This document shows positions 1 to 8,930 of a stretch of 64,000 nt of DNA, piece after piece (position 1 is the first letter of the stretch; every line of letters starts with the position of its first letter). The stretch is from positions 62,001-126,000 of the forward strand of contig JAHCIT010000009.1 of NCBI GenBank assembly GCA_026129095.1. The letters run 5' to 3'. The notes beneath the pieces were generated by a model. The model ran no database searches, had not been told where the DNA came from, and worked only from the letters and a program-made list of their open reading frames with translations. The stretch comes from Deltaproteobacteria bacterium (GTDB taxonomy: Bacteria; JAGRBM01; JAHCIT01). The translations under genes and the position numbers were made by a program.

Positions 1-1923
1 GGTAAACCCGCCCACCAGAAAGTCATTTGGGGTCTGCGCCCAGAGCGGAAGCCAGAAACGGGGCAGGAACATCGGCCACGGCGAGTAAGGCCGGGGTTCG
101 ACGTTCGCCACGGGGACAACAGGAGGCAGGGGTAACGGCGCCCCGGTCCGGTAATGATGACCGGGAACCGGCATCGCATCCTCCACCCTGACTACCGAAA
201 CCCCCTCGCCACGGCCCAGATACTCCCGGTAAGCGACCCGGCTACCGTCTGGAGAAACCGCTGGGTCGAGTGCACCACCCACGGCATCTGTCAGCTGGCC
301 GGTTTCTCCGGATTGCGGATCAACCACATAGACGTTGAATACCCCGCTCACGTCACTGGAAAAAACGATCCAGCCGTTAGGCAGGAATACCGGCTGGATA
401 TTGCGGGCACCGGTAAAACCGAGAACTGCCTGTTCCTCGAAGGCTGTCGCCTCCATCAGAACCAGCTGAACCACGCCTGCTCGCCGGCGGGCGGCTATGA
501 GATGTTTGCCATCTGGTGAAAACGATGGTGAGGACCAGACTACTCCGGACTCGGCAGCGCGAACGACCACCGGCTCACTGGTGCCATCACCGACCAGAAG
601 TTCCGTGACTGGCGGACGGTTCCGAACGAACGCCCACCGGTTTCCGCCGGGATGAACGGCCGCTTCGAATCCTCGCAGGCCGCCTTCAAATGGCTCCAGT
701 TTCTCCCCCGTCCACCGGAACAGGGAACTCAGGTGAACGCCGGGACGTGGATGCACCACCCGCTCGATCAGCCAGGCGCCGCCCGCTTCAGGCGGTTGCA
801 CAACGCTCCGGAACCGGCCTGGATACCGCATCTCCATGCTGTCCGAATCGATTTCACTGCCCGTATCCGGATCCAGATACCAGGTACGCAATCCCCGGTC
901 AGGATCCAGCCCGCGCACCATGATCCCCTGCCGGAGCCAGCGAAGACCTGTCAGATGACCTTCCAGATTCATTATTGGCAGAGGCGTAGACGGCGGACGC
1001 TTGCTCGCAGCAGCACTGGCCGCCTCGGCACGAAGTTCACGATGCCACGCATCCCATAGTTCCCGGAATCCCCGCCCGCAGACCTGCGAAATGGACTGCT
1101 CAATGAGAAACGGCACCAGTTTACGGGAATGACGGACGACCATCTCTTCCACGGCCCCCTCAGGGCAGGTCCTGTCAAGGTAATCAATGAATGCCGCGCC
1201 ATAGAGATAGGGCCCCAGTCCGCCGGGATATGGCACGCCCAGTACGGAAACCTCATCCGGCTGGGGTAGGGCATTTCTCAGTGCGGCCGCCCGTATCAGG
1301 CCACGCGCCAGCGGGTCCACCACCCGACCTATCCGGCCCGCATTGGCGTTGTCAGGTTTTGATTCCTGCCATACAGCCAGTCCTTCAATGACGAACACCG
1401 GTACGGAAGCCCCGGGAGAACCGAGTCCCGGGGCATTGCCAAAAAGGAACCGGGGGATGCTTGCCCAACCTTCCGTCCGGTCGAGATGGTGAATATGGGT
1501 CAGTTCGTGCCGGACAAGCAGGTCGATCCAGTCGTCATATCCAGACAGATACTCCCCTTCCCGGGGAGCGGACAGGAATATCTGCACCTGAGGATAGGGA
1601 AACGGAACGGCAAACCCATTGGGATCGTCGCTAATATCGTTGACTACAAGCCGGACCGGTGCCGAAGGAATCCAGTTGAAACGTTCGGCCACAAGGCGGG
1701 CCGAGCGTTCCGCACGGGCCAGCACTTCACGGCCCTGGGCCTCATCGCGCTCAGGCACATAAACCCAGACCCGCTCCCCCCGAAGCTCGATCCACGGAAC
1801 GGATGTATCGGGAGGCTCAAAAAGCTCGACTTCCTGCGCCACTGCACGACTGCACGACAGGATCACAACAGCCAAGGGTATCGCCAGAAACGGGACGGCC
1901 AGGCGGAAGCAGGTATTGGACAC
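1..1923 (-). CDS. secreted HExxH metallopeptidase-like protein with TolB-type beta-propeller (3' end cut by window)
   Basis: The minus-strand frame is open from a GTG at 1923 to the window edge (641 residues visible); an in-frame stop lies shortly upstream, so the start is well bounded. Residues 1-30 form an export signal (hydrophobic core, then AVAQ before E). HELTH at 139-143 followed by E180 in VIEGLAVW has the gluzincin layout, with two zinc histidines and a glutamate ligand about 40 residues later. From about residue 300 the chain carries propeller-like signatures (SFSPDGKHL, AVSPDGSRV) resembling TolB/PD40 blades. Family knowledge: such proteins often continue into an outer-membrane barrel, but that part would lie outside the window. 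Likely an envelope or surface peptidase; the substrate is unknown. The gene is divergent from the TPR-barrel gene at 2145. Confidence 0.75.
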   Translation of the reverse strand, partial: MSNTCFRLAVPFLAIPLAVVILSCSRAVAQEVELFEPPDTSVPWIELRGERVWVYVPERDEAQGREVLARAERSARLVAERFNWIPSAPVRLVVNDISDDPNGFAVPFPYPQVQIFLSAPREGEYLSGYDDWIDLLVRHELTHIHHLDRTEGWASIPRFLFGNAPGLGSPGASVPVFVIEGLAVWQESKPDNANAGRIGRVVDPLARGLIRAAALRNALPQPDEVSVLGVPYPGGLGPYLYGAAFIDYLDRTCPEGAVEEMVVRHSRKLVPFLIEQSISQVCGRGFRELWDAWHRELRAEAASAAASKRPPSTPLPIMNLEGHLTGLRWLRQGIMVRGLDPDRGLRTWYLDPDTGSEIDSDSMEMRYPGRFRSVVQPPEAGGAWLIERVVHPRPGVHLSSLFRWTGEKLEPFEGGLRGFEAAVHPGGNRWAFVRNRPPVTELLVGDGTSEPVVVRAAESGVVWSSPSFSPDGKHLIAARRRAGVVQLVLMEATAFEEQAVLGFTGARNIQPVFLPNGWIVFSSDVSGVFNVYVVDPQSGETGQLTDAVGGALDPAVSPDGSRVAYREYLGRGEGVSVVRVEDAMPVPGHHYRTGAPLPLPPVVPVANVEPRPYSPWPMFLPRFWLPLWAQTPNDFLVGGFT

Positions 1924-2144
1924 GCGGGAACTATAAAGCTGGCTTTCCAGTGGTCAAACGAACCCCTATTCGTTCCGGGACACAAGTTATGGAAGTGCCG
2001 TTTCCTGGCCCAGTACAGTAGCCCTGCTCCAGTCAGTCAGTGTATCCTTAAAGCCGCATCGGTGAGTATGCGATCCTTGTCCTTTGAGAGCGGTCGCTTT
2101 TATTGTTCTAGCCGACCGGGACGTTGAATAGGGGGAGCCGGAAC

Positions 2145-3824
2145 GTGCAGTTCCGACGAAGGTGGCTGGTTGCACTGACAAGCATGGCCTTATGGGCTCA
2201 TGCCGCTGTTTCTGCCATCGCACAGGAACCAGCTCCGACACCACAACGGGTCCGGATTCAGCTCACCCGGCAGGCCATCCGGGAAAAGGCCAAGGTGCAG
2301 ATCGATACCGGCCAGGCTGATCAGGCCCTTCGCAACCTGAACGCTGTCATTGCCAAGTTTCCCAATGACGAAGAAGCCCTCTACCTGATCGGGAGGGCCT
2401 GGGAATCCAAAGACAACATAGACTCGGCAATCCAGTTTTATTCCAAGGCACCAGCAATCAGGGAGGCTCACGCTGCCCTCGCCCGCGTCTATCGTGAAAA
2501 GAAACAGGACATGATCGCTGCCGAACGGGCCGCCGACGTGGGGCTTTCAACATTCCCGGCTTACGTTCCGTTACTGGTGGAAAAAACAATTCTCCTGATC
2601 AACCGGGAACAGTTTGTGCCCGCCGAACAGAAAATACGGCAGGCGATCGCGCTTCCGACCGGTGACACCATTCCAAACAGGTTCTATCTCGGGCAGGCCC
2701 TGTTCGGTCAGAAGAAATACGATGAAGCCAAGCTCGTGTTTACACCCATTGCTGAACAGACGCAGCGTCCCCGGTACGGGCGGGCCGCGAAGGATTACCT
2801 CCAGGCCATCACATTCGAGCAGCGTCCAAAGGCCGGGGCACCCAAAACCGAAGAACCGCCACCAAAGGCATGGTCTTTAAGAGCCCGGATCCGCGGTGAA
2901 TATGACACTAACGTCGCCCTCTACCCGGACGGCGAGAAAATCCCGATCAATCCGGCCAGTCCTTCCGACACTGACGATTTCCGTTTTGTGACAGAGCTGG
3001 GTGGCTCGTTCCGGTTTCATGACGCTGAGAACAGGAGCTTTGGTCTTACAGGGAATGTCTACAACGGACTGATGTTCCGGCTGGATACGTTCCAGACTCT
3101 GGCCATGGGTGGCGGGGTGTACGGACAGTTCAGGGGTGGCCAGGGGATTGGCGAATGGCTGGTCCGGTCATCGGTTGATGCTGCCCTCGCCTTCTACGGG
3201 AAATATGGATCCGACCCTGACGGTCCCGCCAGCAAGCAGTTCCGTGAGTTTGGATATTTTTCACAGACCTACGGGTTCAACAACCGGGGCATATACCGGC
3301 TCACAGCCAACTGGCTCATGAACGGAGGACTCTCCCTTAACTACGCCAAGTTCGCCTCCGACGGCTCCATCCGCGACAGCCTCACCGCCGGCCTGAATGC
3401 GGGCCCGGGTTACGAAAGTGCGCCTGGTGTCGGCGGGTTTCGCGTGGACCTGACTAGCGCGTTTCGTTACCGGAACGCGAAATCCGATGACTACACCTTT
3501 GTCGCCTATGGCGCGGGGCTGACCGGTATCTACCGGCTCATCAAGCAGATCGATTTCGTGGGAGGCATGGTGTTTGACCACCGGAACCATTTCGATTCCG
3601 GCCCTGGCGGTGCAGCCAACTACAGCAAGAAGCGTGCAGACAATAATCTGACCTGGTTCACGGGAACCGAGTGGCGGCTGTTCCAGTCGGGCCATACTAC
3701 CGGGTCCCTGACGCTCACCTATGGCGGGGAAAAGAACCTTTCGACCCTCAACGGAAAGAACGGCAATTCCAATCTCGAATACACCAAGCATGTGATATCA
3801 CTGGGTTTTGGGGTTCAGCTTTGA
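2145..3824 (+). CDS. TPR + outer-membrane beta-barrel protein (Slam-like architecture)
   Basis: 559 residues. The GTG at 2145 is preferred over an upstream in-frame TTG (2124) because GGGGGAG sits 7 bases before it. A signal peptide ends near AIAQ/E. Residues about 35-210 are TPR-like helical repeats (for example ALYLIGRAWESKDNIDSAIQ and FYLGQALFGQKKYDEA). From about 240 the sequence alternates short amphipathic strands with Gly/Asn/Asp turns to the C-terminus (SLGFGVQL), as in an outer-membrane barrel. A periplasmic TPR domain followed by a C-terminal barrel is the layout of surface lipoprotein assembly modulators (DUF560/Slam, type XI secretion). The assignment rests on architecture only, not a diagnostic motif. 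The next gene downstream encodes an exported FecR-domain protein, a possible partner. Confidence 0.6.
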   Translation: MQFRRRWLVALTSMALWAHAAVSAIAQEPAPTPQRVRIQLTRQAIREKAKVQIDTGQADQALRNLNAVIAKFPNDEEALYLIGRAWESKDNIDSAIQFYSKAPAIREAHAALARVYREKKQDMIAAERAADVGLSTFPAYVPLLVEKTILLINREQFVPAEQKIRQAIALPTGDTIPNRFYLGQALFGQKKYDEAKLVFTPIAEQTQRPRYGRAAKDYLQAITFEQRPKAGAPKTEEPPPKAWSLRARIRGEYDTNVALYPDGEKIPINPASPSDTDDFRFVTELGGSFRFHDAENRSFGLTGNVYNGLMFRLDTFQTLAMGGGVYGQFRGGQGIGEWLVRSSVDAALAFYGKYGSDPDGPASKQFREFGYFSQTYGFNNRGIYRLTANWLMNGGLSLNYAKFASDGSIRDSLTAGLNAGPGYESAPGVGGFRVDLTSAFRYRNAKSDDYTFVAYGAGLTGIYRLIKQIDFVGGMVFDHRNHFDSGPGGAANYSKKRADNNLTWFTGTEWRLFQSGHTTGSLTLTYGGEKNLSTLNGKNGNSNLEYTKHVISLGFGVQL

Positions 3825-3914
3825 CCCCGGATAGGTGATTCCTGTCACTGACTTATCCGGCTCAATTCGCTAGTATGAACCGCAACTTACGGCCCCGGGG
3901 CAGATCGGAACCTG

Positions 3915-4961
3915 ATGACGTTCACGCATAAGAAACCGTCACACTGGCGGCAATTATTGCCGCTCGCGGGGTTTTTCCTTGCCGTGCTTCTATGGGCTGG
4001 CGAAGCCCATGCCGTCATGGCGGGACGCATCAGTTCAGTACAGGGGGACGTGTCCGTCACGCGACTGGGAGAACTCAATCCCCGCCCGGTCACCCGCATG
4101 ATGGAAATCCATGTCAATGACCAGATCATGACGGGTGCCGATGGCCGTGTGCGTATTCTGCTTGCCGACGATTCCGTTGTGAGCCTCGCGGAAAACTCAC
4201 GGCTGCGCGTCAGCCGTCATATCTATAATCCTGCGGCCCGCCAGCGCGAATCGGTCATTGATCTTTATCGTGGGCGCGTGCGGTCGGTCGTCTCCCGGTT
4301 CCTGAACACACAGATGAACCGGTTCGAGGTCCGGACCCCGACGGCGGTCGCAGGAGTTCGTGGTTCAGACCAGGTCGTCGAATATGATCCGAATTCCGGC
4401 AACACCCAGGTCACCATGCTGTCTGGAACCGGGTATGTCTCTGGACTGAATGGCGACAATTTCACGACGGTCGATTCCAATGAGACGGCAAACGGCAGCG
4501 GAAGAGTCGGCTTTACTATTACCGCACTCTCCGAAAGCGATGCATCGGAAGCCGGCGAAGGCTTTGATACCGAGCAGTCCTCAGACTCCCCGCCACCGAC
4601 TGCCAGCAATACTGGCGACAGTGAACAGAGTTCCGGGGGGGAGGAAAGTCAGTCAGGTACTGGAGGGGATGATGGCCCTGCCACCACCGTGCTGGCTTCA
4701 AATGACAGTTCAGGAAGCGGAGAAGGGAGCGCCGATACTCCTTCCGCCGAAGGTGGCGGAGATTCCGCCCAGCAGGAAGAAGAAGGCTCAGGTGGCGGAA
4801 GCGAAAGCAGTGATGCCGTCGCCAGTGACGACAGCCCGCCACCTCCCAGCGGTCTATCGGAAAGCGACTTCTCGATTCCCGCACCCGACGTCATACCAAT
4901 CAGTATCGAACCACCGGCCGCGCTGTCGAACATCCGGGTCGTCATTACCCTGCCCGACTGA
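3915..4961 (+). CDS. exported FecR-domain protein with acidic low-complexity tail
   Basis: 348 residues from ATG 3915 (GGAA a few bases upstream). The N-terminus has a signal peptide (hydrophobic LLPLAGFFLAVLLWAG, then EAHA). Residues about 40-170 match the FecR fold: GDVSVTR, a NDQIMTGADGRVRILLADDSVV segment split over the motif, and the RTPTAVAGVRGS signature near residue 140. Residues 200-320 are almost wholly Ser, Gly, Asp, Glu and Pro, an extended acidic linker. The last 20 residues are hydrophobic again. It lacks the anti-sigma transmembrane arrangement of TonB-linked FecR and no sigma factor is nearby, so it is more likely an extracytoplasmic beta-domain protein. It lies 90 bases after the TPR-barrel gene, same strand, probably cotranscribed. 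Confidence 0.7.
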   Translation: MTFTHKKPSHWRQLLPLAGFFLAVLLWAGEAHAVMAGRISSVQGDVSVTRLGELNPRPVTRMMEIHVNDQIMTGADGRVRILLADDSVVSLAENSRLRVSRHIYNPAARQRESVIDLYRGRVRSVVSRFLNTQMNRFEVRTPTAVAGVRGSDQVVEYDPNSGNTQVTMLSGTGYVSGLNGDNFTTVDSNETANGSGRVGFTITALSESDASEAGEGFDTEQSSDSPPPTASNTGDSEQSSGGEESQSGTGGDDGPATTVLASNDSSGSGEGSADTPSAEGGGDSAQQEEEGSGGGSESSDAVASDDSPPPPSGLSESDFSIPAPDVIPISIEPPAALSNIRVVITLPD

Positions 4962-5122
4962 GCGGTTTTCCCTCACATCTCCACCCATACATGCAGGTCT
5001 TGTATCCTGCCATCCATCCCTTGACTCGCACGTCAATTTCGCAGATTAAACACAGATAGGCGGGCTCCATGCGGTTCCATGCCGTATGCCCCGCCCACTA
5101 CAGCGAACGAGAAGGCCCGCCG

Positions 5123-7276
5123 ATGACCAAGCCTGCCAACATCGAACTCTGGAAGAAACTGGCCCAGAAGGAACTGAAGGACGTCCCCCTGGACTCTCTC
5201 TCGCGGGAGACGCCGGAAGGCATCGCCGTCAAGCCGCTTTATACGGCCGAAGATCTGGAGAAACTGGAAGACCTCAATTCGATACCGGGGGCATTCCCGT
5301 TTACCCGCGGCCCCCGGGCGACGATGTATGCCTACCGCCCCTGGACGGTCCGGCAGTATGCGGGGTTCTCAACGGCCGAAGAATCCAACGCCTTCTACCG
5401 GCGGAACCTCGCCGCCGGCCAGATGGGCCTTTCGGTGGCATTCGATCTCGCCACACACCGGGGCTATGATTCCGACCACCCGCGCGTTTCAGGAGACGTG
5501 GGCAAGGCTGGTGTCGCCATCGATTCGGTGGAGGACATGAAAATCCTCTTTGACGGCATCCCGCTGGACAAGATGTCGGTCTCCATGACCATGAACGGGG
5601 CCGTGCTGCCGGTACTTGCCAGCTATATCGTCGCTGCCGAAGAACAGGGCGTTCCGCAGGAGAAGCTCTCCGGTACCATCCAGAACGACATCCTCAAGGA
5701 GTTCATGGTCCGGAACACCTATATCTATCCGCCCGCACCTTCCATGCGGATCATCGCGGATATTATCGAGTACACCGCCCGGAACATGCCGAAGTTCAAC
5801 TCCATCTCGATCTCCGGCTATCACATGCAGGAAGCCGGGGCGACTGCCGTCCAGGAACTCGCTTTTACCATTGCCGATGGCCTCGAGTACGTCCGTTCGG
5901 CCCTCTCCAAGGGCCTCAACGTGGACGAATTTGCCGGACGCCTCTCGTTCTTCTTCGGGATTGGCATGAACTTCTTCATGGAGATCGCCAAGCTCCGGGC
6001 CGCGCGGTACCTGTGGGCCAATCTGATGAAAAGGCAGTTCAGCCCCCAGAAGGACAGTTCCCTCATGCTCCGGACCCACTGCCAGACGTCCGGCTGGTCA
6101 CTGGCAGCCAGGGATCCGTACAATAACGTCATACGGACAACGATCGAGGCCATGGCAGCCGTTCTGGGTGGAACGCAATCACTCCACACCAATGCACTGG
6201 ACGAGGCGCTCGCGCTGCCCACCGACAACTCCGCACGTATAGCCCGGAACACCCAGCTCATTATCCAGGAGGAAACCCGGATTACCGACGTGGTGGACCC
6301 GCTCGCCGGCTCCTACTACGTGGAGGCACTCACGCACGCCCTGGTCGTCCACGCCGGAAAGCTGATCGACGAGGTGGAAGCCATCGGCGGCATGGCCAAG
6401 GCGATCGAAAGCGGCATGCCGAAAATGAAGATCGAGGAGTCGGCCGCCCGCCGCCAGGCCCGGATCGACTCTGGCGAGGAAACCATCGTCGGCGTGAATA
6501 AATACACGCTCGAAAGGGAAGATACGGTCGATATTCTCGACATCGACAATGAAAAGGTCCGCCGCCAGCAGATCGAGCGAATCCAGCGGATGAAGAAGTC
6601 CCGCGACGCGGCCGCCTGCCAGGCTGCCCTCGATGCGCTCACCAGATGCGCCCAGTCGGGAGACGGCAATCTTTTGGACCTTGCTGTCAAGGCCGCCCGC
6701 GCACGGGCCACTGGCGGCGAGATATCCGACGCGCTTGAAAAGGTCTGGGGCCGGTACAACGCTACGATCCGGAGCATTTCCGGCGTGTACGGCGCATCTT
6801 ACCGGAGCGGCGAGGAGTTTGTCGCGGCCAAGGCTGCCGTCGACGCTTTCGCCAAGCGCGAGGGACGTCGCCCGCGCATTCTTGTCGCCAAGCTGGGCCA
6901 GGACGGACATGATCGCGGGGCGAAGGTGATCGCCACGGCTTTTGCCGATCTCGGCTTCGACGTGGATATCGGCCCCCTTTTCCAGATGCCTTCGGAGGCT
7001 GCCCGGCAGGCAGTCGAAAACGACGTGCATGTGGTGGGTATCTCGTCCCAGGCCGCCGGCCACAAGACGCTCGTCCCAGAACTTATCGAAGAGCTTAAGA
7101 AAGCCGGTGCGAAGGATGTCGTCGTGGTGTGTGGCGGTGTCATCCCCCCCCAGGACTACGACTTCCTGCACAAGGCCGGTGTGGCGGCGGTATTTGGCCC
7201 CGGAACGAATATCCCGCAGGCCGCCCAGACAGTGCTCGCCGCTATCGACAAACACCGTCAGAAACTGGCAAGCTAA
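5123..7276 (+). CDS. methylmalonyl-CoA mutase, single-chain, B12-dependent
   Basis: 717 residues from ATG 5123 ([10 protein letters not shown], after AGAAGG); an ATG 54 bases upstream is in frame but the extra residues are not family-like. It isomerises (R)-methylmalonyl-CoA and succinyl-CoA in propionate, odd-chain and branched-chain metabolism. The substrate barrel (about 1-560) has family segments such as [20 protein letters not shown] (part), the QNDILKEF segment and [19 protein letters not shown]. The C-terminal cobalamin domain carries [11 protein letters not shown] with the cobalt-ligand His at about 596, then [10 protein letters not shown] and [13 protein letters not shown]. Length is normal for the large/catalytic subunit. 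The meaB-type GTPase starts 30 bases downstream, the standard pairing. Confidence 0.97.
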   Translation: MTKPANIELWKKLAQKELKDVPLDSLSRETPEGIAVKPLYTAEDLEKLEDLNSIPGAFPFTRGPRATMYAYRPWTVRQYAGFSTAEESNAFYRRNLAAGQMGLSVAFDLATHRGYDSDHPRVSGDVGKAGVAIDSVEDMKILFDGIPLDKMSVSMTMNGAVLPVLASYIVAAEEQGVPQEKLSGTIQNDILKEFMVRNTYIYPPAPSMRIIADIIEYTARNMPKFNSISISGYHMQEAGATAVQELAFTIADGLEYVRSALSKGLNVDEFAGRLSFFFGIGMNFFMEIAKLRAARYLWANLMKRQFSPQKDSSLMLRTHCQTSGWSLAARDPYNNVIRTTIEAMAAVLGGTQSLHTNALDEALALPTDNSARIARNTQLIIQEETRITDVVDPLAGSYYVEALTHALVVHAGKLIDEVEAIGGMAKAIESGMPKMKIEESAARRQARIDSGEETIVGVNKYTLEREDTVDILDIDNEKVRRQQIERIQRMKKSRDAAACQAALDALTRCAQSGDGNLLDLAVKAARARATGGEISDALEKVWGRYNATIRSISGVYGASYRSGEEFVAAKAAVDAFAKREGRRPRILVAKLGQDGHDRGAKVIATAFADLGFDVDIGPLFQMPSEAARQAVENDVHVVGISSQAAGHKTLVPELIEELKKAGAKDVVVVCGGVIPPQDYDFLHKAGVAAVFGPGTNIPQAAQTVLAAIDKHRQKLAS

Positions 7277-7306
7277 CGGGGACTGCGGTTGGTCAGGCCG
7301 CCCCTT

Positions 7307-8302
7307 ATGCCGGAATTCACTCTCGAAGACTATGTAAACGGTGTCCGGACTGGCGACCGCCGTATCCTGGCCAAGGCGATCACCCTGATCGAAAGTCTCA
7401 GGGCTGACGACAGCCGCATGGCGCGTGATCTTCTGGACCGCATTCACCCCTTTACAGGCAATGCCGCCCGGGTTGGCATTACCGGGGTTCCCGGTGCCGG
7501 GAAAAGCACCTTCATCGATGCATTCGGTCTGCATCTCACCAGCAAGGGGCACAAGGTCGCGGTGCTCGCGGTTGATCCTTCGAGCAGCGTCTCGGGTGGA
7601 TCAATCCTTGGCGACAAGACCCGTATGGAACGGCTCACCTTGGACCCGAATGCGTTTATCCGGCCGTCTCCATCGGGTGGTGCGCTTGGCGGTGTGGCCC
7701 GGAAAACCCGCGAAACCATGATGCTGTGCGAGGCTGCCGGTTTCGATGTGATACTGGTGGAAACCGTGGGTGTTGGGCAGTCGGAAACTGCCGTTGCCTC
7801 AATGGTGGATTTCTTCCTAGTCCTGATGATCGCCGGAGCCGGCGACGAACTTCAGGGAATCAAGAAAGGCATCATTGAGCTGGCCGACGGGCTGGTCGTG
7901 AACAAGGCAGACGGAGACAACCGTGAGCGGGCGCTCAAGGCCCGTGCAGAATACGAAAACGCCCTCCACCTGCTCCAGCCCTCAAATGACAGTTGGGCGC
8001 CGCACGTGCTCGCCGCCAGCGCCATCGAGGGAACCGGAATCCCCGAGGTGTGGGAGATGATCCTTCAATACCGGAAACTGATGACGGAAACCGGCGGCCT
8101 TACCACCAAGCGCCGACAGCAGGCCCTCGACTGGATGTGGAACGTAATCGACGATGGCCTGCAGCGCCGTTTCCGCGAGGACAGTATGATCGCCCCACTG
8201 GCTGCTGCTGCCGAACGGCAGGTTCTCGCCGGGGAACGTTCACCCACTGCAGCCGCCATTGATCTGCTGGAAAAGTTCCATCCGTCCGCAAAAAAGACCT
8301 GA
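7307..8302 (+). CDS. meaB: methylmalonyl-CoA mutase-associated GTPase (MeaB/ArgK family)
   Basis: 331 residues from ATG 7307 (MPEFTLEDYV). This G3E-type P-loop GTPase protects and reloads the B12 mutase encoded immediately upstream. Visible motifs: Walker A GVPGAGKST near residue 57, Walker B-like VILVETVGVGQSE, and the base-recognition NKADG. The C-terminal helix region (about 240-331) is the usual MeaB dimerisation part. The spacing to the mutase stop is short and the strand is the same, so one operon is likely. The family has also been called LAO/AO transport ATPase, an outdated name. Confidence 0.96.
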   Translation: MPEFTLEDYVNGVRTGDRRILAKAITLIESLRADDSRMARDLLDRIHPFTGNAARVGITGVPGAGKSTFIDAFGLHLTSKGHKVAVLAVDPSSSVSGGSILGDKTRMERLTLDPNAFIRPSPSGGALGGVARKTRETMMLCEAAGFDVILVETVGVGQSETAVASMVDFFLVLMIAGAGDELQGIKKGIIELADGLVVNKADGDNRERALKARAEYENALHLLQPSNDSWAPHVLAASAIEGTGIPEVWEMILQYRKLMTETGGLTTKRRQQALDWMWNVIDDGLQRRFREDSMIAPLAAAAERQVLAGERSPTAAAIDLLEKFHPSAKKT

Positions 8303-8315
8303 CGGCTGCTCCTCA

Positions 8316-8612
8316 TCAAGCGGCCTGAAGAGTGCCAGAGCCCCCCGCGATGGCAGGGACGATCCCCACCTCGTCACCGTCCTTCACCGGCGTGTCGATG
8401 GACTCCATGAACCGGACATCCTCGTCATTGAGAAAGATATTGACGAACTTCCGCAACTTTCCATTCTCGTCGCAGATCCGGTCCTTGAGTCCGGGGTGGT
8501 TCCTGTCGAGATCGTCGATGATCGCCTTGATTGTCCCGCCGCTGGCGGAGACCTCGGCCTGGTTGGCGGTGTACTTGCGCAAAGGTGTGGGAATACGAAC
8601 CTTGATTGCCAC
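8316..8612 (-). CDS. MoaD/ThiS-type ubiquitin-like sulfur-carrier protein with tail after GG
   Basis: 98 residues from GTG 8612 (VAIKVRIPTPLRKY); AAGGAG lies about 10 bases upstream. Beta-grasp protein of the MoaD family. The typical closing segment GDEVGIVPAIAGG is present, but GG is followed by seven more residues (SGTLQAA) and two stop codons. In canonical MoaD/ThiS/CysO-type carriers GG is the C-terminus and is adenylated then thiocarboxylated. A tail implies processing first, as known for QbsE-like carriers trimmed by JAMM peptidases, or loss of carrier function. No E1-like or JAMM gene is visible nearby. Convergent with meaB. Confidence 0.85.
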   Translation of the reverse strand: MAIKVRIPTPLRKYTANQAEVSASGGTIKAIIDDLDRNHPGLKDRICDENGKLRKFVNIFLNDEDVRFMESIDTPVKDGDEVGIVPAIAGGSGTLQAA

Positions 8613-8770
8613 GGACGTAAAACTCCTTAGGGAAATAAAAACGGGGCCGCTCACCCGCCCATATCAGGTGCGACACGCATGTCACAAACCGGGGGCTGCG
8701 GGCAATGGGGGTGTTCAGATGACTGCAATTGATGGGGTTTTTCTCCTGTCATGGACGCAAAACTATCCGA

Positions 8771-8799
8771 TTGACGCGCCAGTCAAAATCGGGATAAAT
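8771..8799 (+). promoter_or_regulatory. candidate promoter with overlapping inverted repeat upstream of thiolase
   Basis: The gap 8613-8930 holds no gene. It contains TTGACG (8771) and, 17 bases after it, ATAAAT (8794), a plausible sigma-70 pair about 130 bases before the thiolase ATG. TTGAC-gcgcca-GTCAA forms a 5-bp inverted repeat over the -35, a possible operator. Seen by eye only; no start site is known. Confidence 0.35.
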
Positions 8800-8930
8800 A
8801 GGCCGCTGGACTGAACGGCGATTCAGTCGGCCGGATGTGGCCGGCGGACACGACAGTCACTACCCGGACGTGGGCGGCACGGTTTCAATCGCGAAACCCC
8901 GCACACTCCATCCAAGGAGTCACTCAAGTC

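Noticed and set aside
6179-7552. 457-codon minus-strand frame opposite methylmalonyl-CoA mutase
   Set aside because: Antisense of a canonical enzyme; spans its stop and the meaB start.
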